Positions 55,373 through 63,953 of a DNA stretch of 64,000 nucleotides are shown piece by piece. Each line of letters opens with the position of its first letter. Within the stretch, counting starts at the first letter, position 1. Under the pieces are notes generated by a model. The model was not told where the DNA came from. It saw only the letters and a list, made by a program, of their open reading frames with translations, and ran no database searches. Source of the stretch: an uncultured Lachnospiraceae bacterium (GTDB taxonomy: Bacteria; Bacillota; Clostridia; Lachnospirales; Lachnospiraceae); NCBI GenBank assembly GCA_902761585.1, contig CACWKX010000011.1, forward strand, positions 19,448 to 83,447, given 5' to 3'. A program made the position numbers and the translations under genes.

Positions 55373-56659
55373 TCAGGAATCAGACACTGCTCCTTCCGTC
55401 TGCTGCGTCGGATAGCCATCCTTGAACAGTGTCCCGGTTCCGCCCGTCAGCTGCAGGTACTCATCTGTAAACTCTGTCTCTCCGCTCTTGTCACTTCCGA
55501 CATTCGACTTCTGGTTGTCCTCATTCTTGCTGATAGAACCATCACCGTAAATCGTACGCTGCATCTGCGAGATGGTATCGTCCCAGTCCGGAACAAGCAT
55601 GCCCTGTCCGTCTACATCAATCGTATCGTAAAGTCCGTCATACGGAACACGGTCCTGAACATAATCATACTTCAGAAGCTGCGGCGCATCGTTGACAAGA
55701 TTCCAGATTTCCGTCTCCGGAATGTTGTGCGTGATCAGCGGAAGAACCTTCGTAACGAATGCCATCATATCCGTCGCTGACATGCTCTTGAGTTTCTCGA
55801 CCATCTGAGAGACAACATAACGCTGTCTCTGCGTTCTGGTGTAATCCGAATTGCCGACAAAACGGTTTCTCGAATACGCGACCGCCTGAACACCATCACA
55901 GTTGTATGTGCCTCCACCCGGAAGAAGATGCTCCTCATACGGGATATTCAGCACGTTCTGGCACATATCGATCATATATCCGTTTGCGACTTCTACCTCC
56001 TGGTCGGTCCAGGTCAGCTCCACACCGCCCATGTCATCAATGACGTCGACCATGTCCATGAAGTCAACCGCCGCATACCGGTTGACATCGATCTTGTAGT
56101 TGTTTCTGACCGTCTCAAGAAGCAGCGGACCACCGCCGTAGGCATACGAGGCATTCAGCTTCTCATAGTCATGTCCCGGAATCGCAACGTAGGTATCCCG
56201 CATCAGAGAAATCACACTGACTCTCTTCTTCTCATTGTTGAGTGATACCAGCATCATGCTGTCGGAATTTCCGTTCCAGGTCTTATCCCTGCGGTCAACC
56301 CCGCAGAGCAGGACGTTGTAGACATCCGAATCCATGATCGTGTCCACCTTGGAATTCTCCTGGTTCATCTTCTTCTGGATATTCCCCAGCTCAGACTGAT
56401 TCAGAGAAGCGCCCTTCAGCCCATCCTGCTCCGTCGTTTTCTCTTCATACGCTTCAGCCGGAAGCGTCTCAAGCTGTTTGACCTGATCATCGGACACGAA
56501 GTTTGCCCGGCCGATCAGGCTGTGGCCGTAAAAATAAATTCCTACCCCTCCAAGAACAACCATCGCAAGCAGGACGACCAGGACAATCCCCAGAATCCTG
56601 CCCCACCTGGGGCCTCTTGGCTCTGTCATCAGCGGGTTTCCATTCTCATTTCTCGACAT
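55373..56659 (-). CDS. LCP (LytR-CpsA-Psr) family cell-wall polymer transferase
   Basis: 428 residues. One membrane helix at about 23-45 puts the catalytic domain outside. LCP motifs: NVLLCGVDRRDKTWNGNSDSMMLVSLN near 115, VSVISLMRDTYVAIPG with the conserved Arg-Asp near 150, KLNASYAYGGGPLLLETV, and the later YSRNRF and YTRTQRQRYVVSQM. LCP enzymes transfer teichoic acids or capsular polymers from lipid carriers to peptidoglycan. The C-terminal tail is Ser/Glu/Asp-rich. AGGAG precedes the ATG. The upstream region has a sigA-type promoter and three phased 10-bp repeats. Confidence 0.93.
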   Translation of the reverse strand: MSRNENGNPLMTEPRGPRWGRILGIVLVVLLAMVVLGGVGIYFYGHSLIGRANFVSDDQVKQLETLPAEAYEEKTTEQDGLKGASLNQSELGNIQKKMNQENSKVDTIMDSDVYNVLLCGVDRRDKTWNGNSDSMMLVSLNNEKKRVSVISLMRDTYVAIPGHDYEKLNASYAYGGGPLLLETVRNNYKIDVNRYAAVDFMDMVDVIDDMGGVELTWTDQEVEVANGYMIDMCQNVLNIPYEEHLLPGGGTYNCDGVQAVAYSRNRFVGNSDYTRTQRQRYVVSQMVEKLKSMSATDMMAFVTKVLPLITHNIPETEIWNLVNDAPQLLKYDYVQDRVPYDGLYDTIDVDGQGMLVPDWDDTISQMQRTIYGDGSISKNEDNQKSNVGSDKSGETEFTDEYLQLTGGTGTLFKDGYPTQQTEGAVSDS

Positions 56660-56740
56660 CTGAACGCTCCTGAATCAGATTGATGGCTGTCCCTCGAGTT
56701 CATCGGCAGGACTGCGTTGTTTTCAGACATTAGCCTTAAA

Positions 56741-56769
56741 ACCATACTCCACCAGTGTGGAAATGTCAA
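56741..56769 (-). promoter_or_regulatory. Promoter of the LCP gene
   Basis: -35 TTGACA (56764-56769), 17-base spacer, -10 TATGGT (56741-56746) on the minus strand. Confidence 0.7.
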
Positions 56770-56780
56770 GCTGAAATAAG

Positions 56781-56812
56781 CCTTCAGATTTCTTCAGATT
56801 CCTTCAGAATTC
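56781..56812. repeat. Three tandem 10-bp repeats upstream of the LCP promoter
   Basis: On the plus strand CCTTCAGATT, TCTTCAGATT and CCTTCAGAAT follow one another without gaps. On the minus strand they read as TCTGAAG spaced at exactly 10 bases, ending about 12 bases upstream of the -35 box. This is the layout of an activator array bound on one face of the DNA. Confidence 0.6.
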
Positions 56813-56830
56813 TGTCAAGGTCGCGCAGCC

Positions 56831-58948
56831 TCAGCTCAGCTGGATGTCCAGCATCACCGGCGCTTTCCCCGTCAGCACCCTGCTCCTCTCGTCCGGCATC
56901 GAGGTCCCGACAAACAGATGATAGGACATGCCGCCCCCGACTCGTTCTCCATCGTCATTGACAACGAAGAATGTATCAGCGTCCAGCCGTACTTCACACG
57001 TCTTTCGTACGCCTGCCGGCGCATCTATCTTCAGGAACCCGCACAGTCTTGGATTCGGCGTGCGGTACGGAGAATCCACCGGATCTATGTAGACCTCCAC
57101 CACGTCCTTCGTATCAGCCTTTCCTCTATTCTCATATGTCACGCGCACAGATGCAGATTTCCCCTCTGCCGGAGGGCAGAATTCTGCCCCCACTATCTGC
57201 ACGTCCCCGTAGGTCAGCCCGTATCCGAACGGATACTGGGGCCTGCCGCCAAGATAACGGTACGTGCGGTCTTCCATGGAATAGTCTGTAAATGGTGGAA
57301 GCGGTCTGTCCGGATCATAAAAGGTGACATTCAGCTTGCCGGAGGGCGAGACCTGCCCTGTCAGGATTCTGGCTGCCGCCAGCCCCCCTCTCGCCCCCGG
57401 ATACCAGAGCATCAGAACCGCATCGAAGTGTTCCTGTGCAAATGAGAGGTCCATGTCACTTCCGGCCATCAGGCAGAGAATGGTCTTCTTTCCCTCTTCC
57501 TTCGCCGTATCGGCAACCGCGTGAAGCAGCGCCTCCTGTGACCCTGGAAGAGACAGATCCGCCTTGTCTCCGGATGCCGCGCTGTTGCCTGTGTCTCCCT
57601 CTTCCCCTTCCAGCGACTCGTTCAGGCCGACCACCACGACCGTCACATCGCTCTCACTTGTCACGATCATGGCCTCGCTGAGACGGTCGTTCTCAGCTGC
57701 CAGATGCTCCACCCGGTCCGCATTGATGGCGCAGCCTTCCGAGTACAGAATGCGTAAACCCTCGGGCGCCAGCCTCCGGAGTCCTTCCAGCACAGTGATG
57801 TACTCTGAGCTGGTTCCGTGATAGTTCCCGATCAGCGCTGCGCGGGAGTCTGCATTGGGGCCGACAACCCCCAGCGTTTGGATCCTTCGAAGATCCAGCG
57901 GAAGCACACCATCGTTTTTCAGAAGCACGGTCGACTCCTCCGCTGCCCTCAGGGCGAGCGCAAGATGCTCCGGACATTCGACTGCAGTGTACGGGATATC
58001 GTCAAACTCCGTATCATCGAACAGTCCCAGCAAAAAGCGGGTCGTGAACAGCCTGACAGCCGCCTCTGTGATCCGCTCCTCTGAAATCAGGCCATCCGCA
58101 TATGCCCTGGGCAGGTACTGGTAGGTATCCCCGCAGTTCAGATCGCAGCCGTTGTTGATCGCCATGGCTGCACTGTGCTCTGCATCGTCGGTGACATGAT
58201 GATGCTCATGGAAATCGCGGATCGCCCAGCAGTCTGACACGACATGTCCCTGAAACTTCCAGGTTCCCCGAAGAATATCTTCAAGAAGGGTCCGGCTCCC
58301 GCAGGCAGGCTCCCCGTTGACGCGGTTGTAGCTGCCCATGACCGCCTCCACACCAGCCTCCTCCACAAGCCTTCTGAATGCCGGAAGGTAGGTCTCCGCC
58401 ATGTCCTTCTTTGTAGCCCTGGCATCGAAGCTGTGACGGATCGCCTCAGGCCCCGAGTGCACCGCGAAATGCTTGGCGCAGGCAGCTGCCTTCATGTATT
58501 CACCGTCTCCCTGAAGGCCTCTGACAAACGCACAGCCAAGCGTCCCTGTCAGATACGGATCTTCGCCGTAGGTCTCCTGTCCTCTTCCCCACCTTGGATC
58601 CCGGAAGATATTCACATTCGGGGACCAGAAGGTCAGGCCCTTGTAGATGTCCCTGTCCCCCATCGCAGCATAGGCATTATACTTGGCCCTGCCCTCTGTG
58701 GCGATGACATCTCCAACCCGCTTCATCAGCGCCTCATCAAATGTCGCGCCCATGCCGATCGCCTGCGGAAAGCTTGTCGCTGTTCCTGCCCTCGCAACCC
58801 CGTGAAGTGCCTCGTTCCACCAATTATAGGCCGGAACCCCGAGCCGCTCAATCGCCGGAGAATCATATCGAAGCTGCGTCATCTTCTCGGAGACCGTCAT
58901 CCGGGCTACAAGCTGCTGTGCCCGCCACTTTGCCTCACTTCTGTCCAT
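56831..58948 (-). CDS. Glycoside hydrolase family 3, beta-xylosidase type
   Basis: 705 residues, standard GH3 order: TIM barrel (about 1-310), then the sandwich domain and a fibronectin III-like end (YPFGYGLTYGDVQIVGAEF near 600). The catalytic nucleophile is D239 in HVVSDCWAIRDF; K159-H160 and RWGRGQETYGEDPYLTG are active-site motifs. The N-terminal YNWWNEALHGVARAG segment is typical of the beta-xylosidase subgroup that attacks xylo-oligosaccharides. There is no signal peptide, so it acts on imported sugars. AGGAGG precedes the ATG. It is the last gene after two permeases and a binding protein. Confidence 0.9.
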   Translation of the reverse strand: MDRSEAKWRAQQLVARMTVSEKMTQLRYDSPAIERLGVPAYNWWNEALHGVARAGTATSFPQAIGMGATFDEALMKRVGDVIATEGRAKYNAYAAMGDRDIYKGLTFWSPNVNIFRDPRWGRGQETYGEDPYLTGTLGCAFVRGLQGDGEYMKAAACAKHFAVHSGPEAIRHSFDARATKKDMAETYLPAFRRLVEEAGVEAVMGSYNRVNGEPACGSRTLLEDILRGTWKFQGHVVSDCWAIRDFHEHHHVTDDAEHSAAMAINNGCDLNCGDTYQYLPRAYADGLISEERITEAAVRLFTTRFLLGLFDDTEFDDIPYTAVECPEHLALALRAAEESTVLLKNDGVLPLDLRRIQTLGVVGPNADSRAALIGNYHGTSSEYITVLEGLRRLAPEGLRILYSEGCAINADRVEHLAAENDRLSEAMIVTSESDVTVVVVGLNESLEGEEGDTGNSAASGDKADLSLPGSQEALLHAVADTAKEEGKKTILCLMAGSDMDLSFAQEHFDAVLMLWYPGARGGLAAARILTGQVSPSGKLNVTFYDPDRPLPPFTDYSMEDRTYRYLGGRPQYPFGYGLTYGDVQIVGAEFCPPAEGKSASVRVTYENRGKADTKDVVEVYIDPVDSPYRTPNPRLCGFLKIDAPAGVRKTCEVRLDADTFFVVNDDGERVGGGMSYHLFVGTSMPDERSRVLTGKAPVMLDIQLS

Positions 58949-59077
58949 TCCATCCTCCTGTCGTCATACACCCCTCAGGCCTTCTGTCCGCCATTCACGG
59001 ATGCACAGGTCACTCATTCCTGTCTGACTGCCCGATCCTGCAAGTGTCCGACTCTTCGCGGTAGCACATACTGTCTG

Positions 59078-59914
59078 TCATCCCTTTACGGCACCTGTTG
59101 TCAGGCCGTCCACGATCTGGTTGCTGAACATGCAGTATACCACAATGGTCGGAATGATCGCGATCATGATAGCCGGGAACATCTTGTCATAGTTCGTCTG
59201 ATAAGGTGTAACAAACTTTGTCAGTGCGACCGGAAGGGTCTTCTTGGTATCATCTGAGACAAAAACCAGCGCCAGCAGCAGCTCATTCCAGTTTCCAATG
59301 AATGTCATCAGTCCCGTGACAAACAGACCAGTGCGTGCCAGCGGGAAACAGATTTTAAAGAACATCTGAAAGATCGAACAGCCGTCCATGCAGGCAGATT
59401 CCAGCAGCTCATTCGGTATGCTCCTGAAAAACCCAGCCATGATAAAGACACAGGTTGGAAGGGAAAAGGTCAGATACGGAAGAATCAGTCCCCACAGGTT
59501 ATTGCTCAGGCCGATTTTCGCGAAACGGACAAAGAGCGGAATCAGGACGCAGTGCACCGGAATCATCATGCCGATCAGGATATAGACCATCGCGGCGCCT
59601 GCAAGCTTCCAGCGCATTCTTGCGATCGCAAATGCCGCCATGGAGCCGATGACCATGGTCAGGATGAGCGTGATGACGCACACAAACAGTGAATTCATCA
59701 TGGCGATGCCGAGTCTCCCGGCTTTCCACGCCATGGCGTAATTTTCAAAGTGGAAAGCGGTCGGCCATCCGAACGGGGCCTTGTAGATCTCCGGTCTCGA
59801 CTTGAAGGATGTCAGTCCGATCCAGACCAGCGGGGCCAGGTAAAGGACCAGCATCAGGCTGAGGAACACATAGATCACAACGGTGGAAGCCTTGATTTTT
59901 TTCTTTTTATTCAT
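59078..59914 (-). CDS. Carbohydrate ABC transporter permease (MalG/AraQ type)
   Basis: 278 residues with six membrane helices (first at VVIYVFLSLMLVLYLAPLVW). The EAA loop is LLESACMDGCSIFQMFFKICFPL near residue 185, with Ser in place of one of the usual Ala. The C terminus VDGLTTGAVKG matches the family. AGGAGG lies 9 bases before the ATG at 59914; an earlier ATG in frame abuts that site. It partners the permease encoded just upstream. Confidence 0.92.
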   Translation of the reverse strand: MNKKKKIKASTVVIYVFLSLMLVLYLAPLVWIGLTSFKSRPEIYKAPFGWPTAFHFENYAMAWKAGRLGIAMMNSLFVCVITLILTMVIGSMAAFAIARMRWKLAGAAMVYILIGMMIPVHCVLIPLFVRFAKIGLSNNLWGLILPYLTFSLPTCVFIMAGFFRSIPNELLESACMDGCSIFQMFFKICFPLARTGLFVTGLMTFIGNWNELLLALVFVSDDTKKTLPVALTKFVTPYQTNYDKMFPAIMIAIIPTIVVYCMFSNQIVDGLTTGAVKG

Positions 59915-59935
59915 TGCATGCATCCTCCTGTGTCC

Positions 59936-60835
59936 TCACATCTCATAGTTTTCAGTCTTGAACAGTTTGTTGATGATCCAGGTTGCAAGCAGGCACAGAA
60001 CCACAAGCACGACGCCGATCGCGCTGGCCTTTCCGTAATGGTTGCCGCCCTTGCTGGAGAATCCCGTCCGGTACAGGTATGTCGCAAGCACATCCATTTT
60101 CAGATTCTCTGTCTTGTCCCCAAGCATTGCATAGATCAGATCAAAGAATTTCAGAGAGCCGATCGCGTTCAGACTCATCGCCGTTCCGATCATTGGCTTC
60201 ACAAGCGGAAGTGTAATGTAGCGGAATGCCTTCGTCTTGCTCGCCCCATCAATATAGGAGGCTTCATAAAGAGACTTGCTGATCCCCGAGATCTGCGCCA
60301 TATAGAGCATCATCGACTGGCCGACATACTGCCACAGAGCGACAAATGCAATCACCCACATCGGAAGCGTGATGAAACCTTTGGTCTCAAACAGCCACCC
60401 GGGTCCCTTGATGCCGATCTGAAGAAGCAGGTTGTTGATCCCGACCTTTGCATGAAACAGAAAGGCCCACAGAAGACCGAGTGCCGCAGAGGACAGGACG
60501 CAGGGCAGATAGATAACGTTCTTAAACAGGTTCCTGCCTTTTGTGATATTGGTCAGAAGCGCTGCGAGCAGAAGTCCCATGACAAGCTGGGAGATGCACG
60601 AGAAGAACAGGAAAAACAGCGAATTCTTGAGCGCGATCCGCATTGTCGGATCCTTGGCCAGCTTGGTGAAGTTTCCGAGACCGATAAAATGATAGCTTCT
60701 TGTGGCCTTGTCGTAGTTGCACAGGGCATAGTAGAATGATGTCCCGATCGGTATGAACAAAACCAGTGTAAACAGGATCAAGGCAGGAGCGACAAAGATA
60801 AAAATCACCTTTTTATTTCTCAGCAGTTTATCCAC
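59936..60835 (-). CDS. Carbohydrate ABC transporter permease (MalF/UgpA type)
   Basis: 299 residues with six membrane helices (first at VIFIFVAPALILFTLVLFIP). The EAA loop is LYEASYIDGASKTKAFRYITLPLV near residue 195. The start is GTG at 60835 after GGAG; the ATG inside that site runs into a stop after five codons. It lies between the binding-protein gene and the second permease gene. Confidence 0.92.
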   Translation of the reverse strand: MDKLLRNKKVIFIFVAPALILFTLVLFIPIGTSFYYALCNYDKATRSYHFIGLGNFTKLAKDPTMRIALKNSLFFLFFSCISQLVMGLLLAALLTNITKGRNLFKNVIYLPCVLSSAALGLLWAFLFHAKVGINNLLLQIGIKGPGWLFETKGFITLPMWVIAFVALWQYVGQSMMLYMAQISGISKSLYEASYIDGASKTKAFRYITLPLVKPMIGTAMSLNAIGSLKFFDLIYAMLGDKTENLKMDVLATYLYRTGFSSKGGNHYGKASAIGVVLVVLCLLATWIINKLFKTENYEM

Positions 60836-60896
60836 GGATACTCATCTCCATTCAGATACAATTCCATAACGCGACCGGCAAACCTTTAAAAAATAA

Positions 60897-60922
60897 GCGG
60901 AGCTGCCCGAGAACAGCTCCGC
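60897..60922 (-). terminator. Hairpin (partial terminator) after the binding-protein gene
   Basis: 9-base perfect arms GCGGAGCTG/CAGCTCCGC around 8 bases, followed on the minus strand by TTATTTTTT. It lies between the binding-protein gene and the permeases, where leaky termination would raise binding protein over permease. Confidence 0.65.
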
Positions 60923-60963
60923 CTTTGATCTGCCGATATCAAGCTGCGGGCTTGCTACATCCC

Positions 60964-62253
60964 TTACTTTCTGTATCCGTTCTCCGCATACCAGTCTTCC
61001 ACAGCCTGGAATGCTTCCTCCGGTGTCTTTTCCTGCTTGTAGATGGAAACCATCTGGTTATCAAAGTAGGAACCTGCATCAGAAGAAACCAGGGACTCAT
61101 TGTAGAACCCGAAGGTGCTGGATGCACCTGAGAAGATCTTCATCACATCTGCCATCTGAGCCGGTGCCTTGTCCGCGTCATACTTGACATTCGTGACCGG
61201 AATCTTTCCGCCCTGCTCTGCCGTCCAGCGCTGTGCCTCATCGTCGGTAAAATACTTCATCAGCGCGACACATGCTTCCGGAGACTTCGTCTTTGCATTC
61301 ATCGCAAGCGAATCGGACTTTGCAATCACTCTGGCCGGATCATTTCCGCCCTCGATTGCCGGGAACTGGAAGACACCGCATGATTTTTCAATGTCCGGAT
61401 TGTACGCATTCATCTGTCCGATTGCCCAGGATCCCTGGATCAGGATCGCAGCTTCGCCCATGGCAAATGCCATCGTCGCATCATCGTTCGAATCTCCGGC
61501 TGCTGTCTCCTGGAAATACTGGGAAAGCTCAAGAAGCTTCTTGCCTGCATCAATCGTCTTGTCCTGCACCCAGCTTTCCTTGCCGGTATTCACAGCGTCC
61601 AGATCGACGCCTTCTCTGTCGCAGAGATATCCGGCCAGCATGGAGAGACACCATGCGGTGCCGGCGCTGATCGTAATCGGCGTATAGCCAGCATCCTTGA
61701 TCTTCTTGCAGGCATCCAGAAGCTCATCGTAGGTTGTCGGAACCTCAACCCCTGCCTCCTTGAATATATCCTTGTTGTAATAGCAGCACGCAGCCGCGAT
61801 ATTCAACGGCACGGCATAGATCTTTCCGTCATAGGTCTGCTGGGTAAAGACCGCGTCGCTCGAAAACGTATCCTTCCACCCATCCGCATTCAGGTAATCG
61901 TCGAGCGGCGCCGCAACCCCTGGCTTTACATAGTCTGTCAGATTCGGTCCCGGACTGACGATGAACACATCCGGCGTTTGATCCGCATCGACCAGTGCAT
62001 TCAGCTGCGTATAATACTCCTCAAGGGTTGTGGTGATCGGATCGACGTGATACTTTCCTTCATAGTCCTTGTTGAATCGGTCAATCACATTCTTGAAACC
62101 TTTCGTGATCGGATCCTCGGACGCATCCAGATCATCCCAGAACATCCAGGTAATATTCTGGACATCGTCTGCTGATGCGGTCATCGGAACAGCAGCAAGC
62201 ATTCCGAATGTCATCGTTGCGGACAATAATACTGACATTGCTCTTTTTCCCAT
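60964..62253 (-). CDS. Sugar ABC transporter substrate-binding protein
   Basis: 429 residues. Signal peptide up to about residue 28 (MSVLLSATMTFGMLAAVPMTASA), with no lipobox Cys. The mature part is a family 1 solute-binding protein (ITWMFWDDLDASEDP, VDADQTPDVFIVSPG, YDGKIYAVPLNIAAACCYYNKDIFKEAG, MAFAMGEAAILIQGSWAIGQM). Substrate inferred to be a xylo-oligosaccharide from the GH3 in the same operon. AGGAGG precedes the ATG. It is the first gene of the operon, so it should be the best expressed. Confidence 0.92.
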   Translation of the reverse strand: MGKRAMSVLLSATMTFGMLAAVPMTASADDVQNITWMFWDDLDASEDPITKGFKNVIDRFNKDYEGKYHVDPITTTLEEYYTQLNALVDADQTPDVFIVSPGPNLTDYVKPGVAAPLDDYLNADGWKDTFSSDAVFTQQTYDGKIYAVPLNIAAACCYYNKDIFKEAGVEVPTTYDELLDACKKIKDAGYTPITISAGTAWCLSMLAGYLCDREGVDLDAVNTGKESWVQDKTIDAGKKLLELSQYFQETAAGDSNDDATMAFAMGEAAILIQGSWAIGQMNAYNPDIEKSCGVFQFPAIEGGNDPARVIAKSDSLAMNAKTKSPEACVALMKYFTDDEAQRWTAEQGGKIPVTNVKYDADKAPAQMADVMKIFSGASSTFGFYNESLVSSDAGSYFDNQMVSIYKQEKTPEEAFQAVEDWYAENGYRK

Positions 62254-62337
62254 ACTTTCCTCCTATTATGAATGAATCCTTTGCCAGTCGTTGTTTCTTC
62301 TGCTGGCTGTCGGCGCGGCCTTTCAAGGCCCCGCTTC

Positions 62338-62367
62338 TGTATATTGCTGTTGTTCAAAGTGTATCAA
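62338..62367 (-). promoter_or_regulatory. Possible promoter of the second sugar-transport operon
   Basis: -35 TTGATA (62362-62367), 18-base spacer, -10 TATACA (62338-62343) on the minus strand, about 85 bases before the binding-protein start. Confidence 0.4.
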
Positions 62368-62563
62368 ACAAGCAAGCAGAAATCATCCGAATAGTTGACA
62401 AAGTCTTTCTAATTATTGCTTTTTCAAATTTTGTGGTTTTGTGTTTTTGTTGATTATGTACGATATAATTGCATTTTATTTGGCTATTTGTAACTTTACT
62501 TTGATATCACACCTATGTATATAGATATTTTTAGTTCTAAATCTTCATTATCAATCATATTTC

Positions 62564-62592
62564 TTGACAGACTTGCGCAATTTTTCTATCCT
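62564..62592 (+). promoter_or_regulatory. Promoter of the araC-type regulator
   Basis: -35 TTGACA (62564-62569), 17-base spacer containing TTGCGCAA, -10 TATCCT (62587-62592). Confidence 0.65.
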
Positions 62593-62733
62593 ACTCTTAT
62601 ACCATCCATTTGATTTGCGCACTGATTGCATGACTGCAATGTCAAAAGTCAGCCATCACGTATACTTACATGCGAGTGTCGGCAGGACTTATAGTTCGGA
62701 AATTTTTGATGGGATGTCAGGAGAGATGCTGCT

Positions 62734-63612
62734 ATGATCGAGACACTCAACGGTACGCATGAAACCGTCAATTACCGGGAAAATACAAATCTTAGAATCT
62801 ATGACAATACACAGGTCGAGGATTATCCGACTCACTGGCATTCCCCGATTGAAATCATCATGCCTGTTCAGAATAACTACAGGATTGAATACTGTGACCA
62901 GACGATCTCGCTCCGAGAGGGGGATGTCATGATCCTCTGTCCGGGCGTTCTGCACCATCTCCTTCCGGCAGAGGGCAGGCGGTACATCATTCAGGCTGAA
63001 ATAAACCCCGCAATAAATCTCCGGGAGGTTGACTCAATTCTGACGCTTTTCTATCCTGCCCTCCTGGTTACGCCGGAACAGTTTCCTGACATCTACCCAA
63101 AGATCGCAGACCTTGTTACAGGTATCATGAAGGAATACAGCAGTGGAGCCCCCTTTTTCGAAGCCTCCATCTATGCCATGCTGACCCGCATCCTCGTTCT
63201 GATCGGAAGGGCCCATGCTGAGATGGCCAACCGTCTGGTCTATGACGATACCAGACAGCGTCAGTATGTCGAAAAGTTTATGGCTGTCTGCCGGTTCATC
63301 GATGAACGCTGTACGGAGGACCTGACACTGGATGAGGCTGCGGCATATGCGGGTTTCTCCAGGTATCACTTCACAAGACTGTTTCGGCAGTTTGCGGGCA
63401 CAACCTTTTCTCACTATATGAATCAGAAGCGAATTGCCAAGGCTGAAAAATATCTCGCTGATCCGTCTCAGTCGGTCGCAACTGTTGCAATGTCCTGCGG
63501 CTTTTCGAGCATATCCTCTTTCATCCGGATGTTCAAAATTCTGAAAGGATGCACACCTTCAGAGTTTCGGAAAATGTACCGCCCGACCAGCCGGAATCTA
63601 GAACCATGGTGA
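62734..63612 (+). CDS. AraC family transcriptional regulator
   Basis: 292 residues. The N-terminal cupin domain (THWHSPIEIIMPVQNNYRIEYCD, LREGDVMILCPGVLHHLLP) should bind a sugar. The C-terminal double helix-turn-helix spans about 190-285 (LTLDEAAAYAGFSRYHFTRLFRQFAGTTFSHYMNQKRI and SVATVAMSCGFSSISSFIRMFKILKGCTPSEFRKMYR). It is transcribed divergently from the binding-protein operon, the usual layout for a local activator. AGGAGA precedes the ATG. Confidence 0.92.
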   Translation: MIETLNGTHETVNYRENTNLRIYDNTQVEDYPTHWHSPIEIIMPVQNNYRIEYCDQTISLREGDVMILCPGVLHHLLPAEGRRYIIQAEINPAINLREVDSILTLFYPALLVTPEQFPDIYPKIADLVTGIMKEYSSGAPFFEASIYAMLTRILVLIGRAHAEMANRLVYDDTRQRQYVEKFMAVCRFIDERCTEDLTLDEAAAYAGFSRYHFTRLFRQFAGTTFSHYMNQKRIAKAEKYLADPSQSVATVAMSCGFSSISSFIRMFKILKGCTPSEFRKMYRPTSRNLEPW

Positions 63613-63659
63613 GCTGAGACTGGTTCTTCTGTTCATGATGAGCGGCCGCCATCACAAAA

Positions 63660-63694
63660 AAAGATTCCAGAAAGCAACCTGCTTTCTGGAATCT
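63660..63694 (-). terminator. Terminator after tRNA-Leu
   Basis: 14-base perfect arms AGATTCCAGAAAGC/GCTTTCTGGAATCT around 5 bases, followed on the minus strand by seven T. It may also end the convergent araC transcript. Confidence 0.88.
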
Positions 63695-63702
63695 GATATA
63701 GT

Positions 63703-63786
63703 GCAGAAGATGGGACTTGAACCCACATGACCTAAACGATCACAGGCACCTGAAGCCTGCGCGTCTGCCAATTCCGCCACTTCTGC
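63703..63786 (-). tRNA. tRNA-Leu (anticodon CAG)
   Basis: 84 bases, with acceptor arm GCAGAAG/CTTCTGC, a D arm with GGCGGAATTGGCAGAC, anticodon stem CAGGC/GCCTG around loop TTCAGGT (anticodon CAG), a long class II variable arm and the T arm GTGGGTTCAAGTCCCA. CCA is not encoded. It reads CUG codons. It has its own promoter upstream. Confidence 0.95.
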
Positions 63787-63795
63787 AGATATGAA

Positions 63796-63874
63796 TTTGC
63801 AACTCACGAATTACATCTTACTAAATCATTAAGGATATGTCAATCACTTTTGTAACCCATGAATTACACCGTAC
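63796..63874. repeat. Imperfect 26-bp direct repeat between tRNA-Leu and 23S rRNA
   Basis: Two copies (63796-63821 and 63849-63874) share 21 of 26 bases and are offset by 53 bases. The left copy contains the -10 box of the tRNA promoter; the right copy has TACGGT at the same place. Confidence 0.6.
63815..63843 (-). promoter_or_regulatory. Promoter of tRNA-Leu
   Basis: -35 TTGACA (63838-63843), 17-base spacer, -10 TAAGAT (63815-63820) on the minus strand, about 30 bases before the tRNA. Confidence 0.75.
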
Positions 63875-63953
63875 CTTGAAAACCGCACACAAAATCTCTA
63901 CCCTGACATTCCCTTTTCTATCCGTTTCCAAACTCACAAACCATTGTGCCTTT

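Larger units (their letters stand above)
62254..62733. other. Divergent regulatory region between the sugar operon and its AraC regulator
   Basis: No gene seen over 480 bases, AT-rich. It contains promoters for both directions (62338-62367 minus; 62564-62592 plus), a 14-base palindrome GGCCTTTCAAGGCC in the operon leader, and two copies of TTGCGCA near 62573 and 62616 around the regulator promoter that could be AraC-type half-sites. Confidence 0.6.

Noticed and set aside
59750..60739. A 329-codon open frame on the plus strand
   Set aside because: Antisense to the two permease genes of the second sugar locus, crossing their junction.
62175..62453. A hydrophobic 92-codon frame on the plus strand
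   Set aside because: Antisense to the signal peptide of the binding protein, then non-coding regulatory DNA; hydrophobicity is an artefact of the antisense frame.
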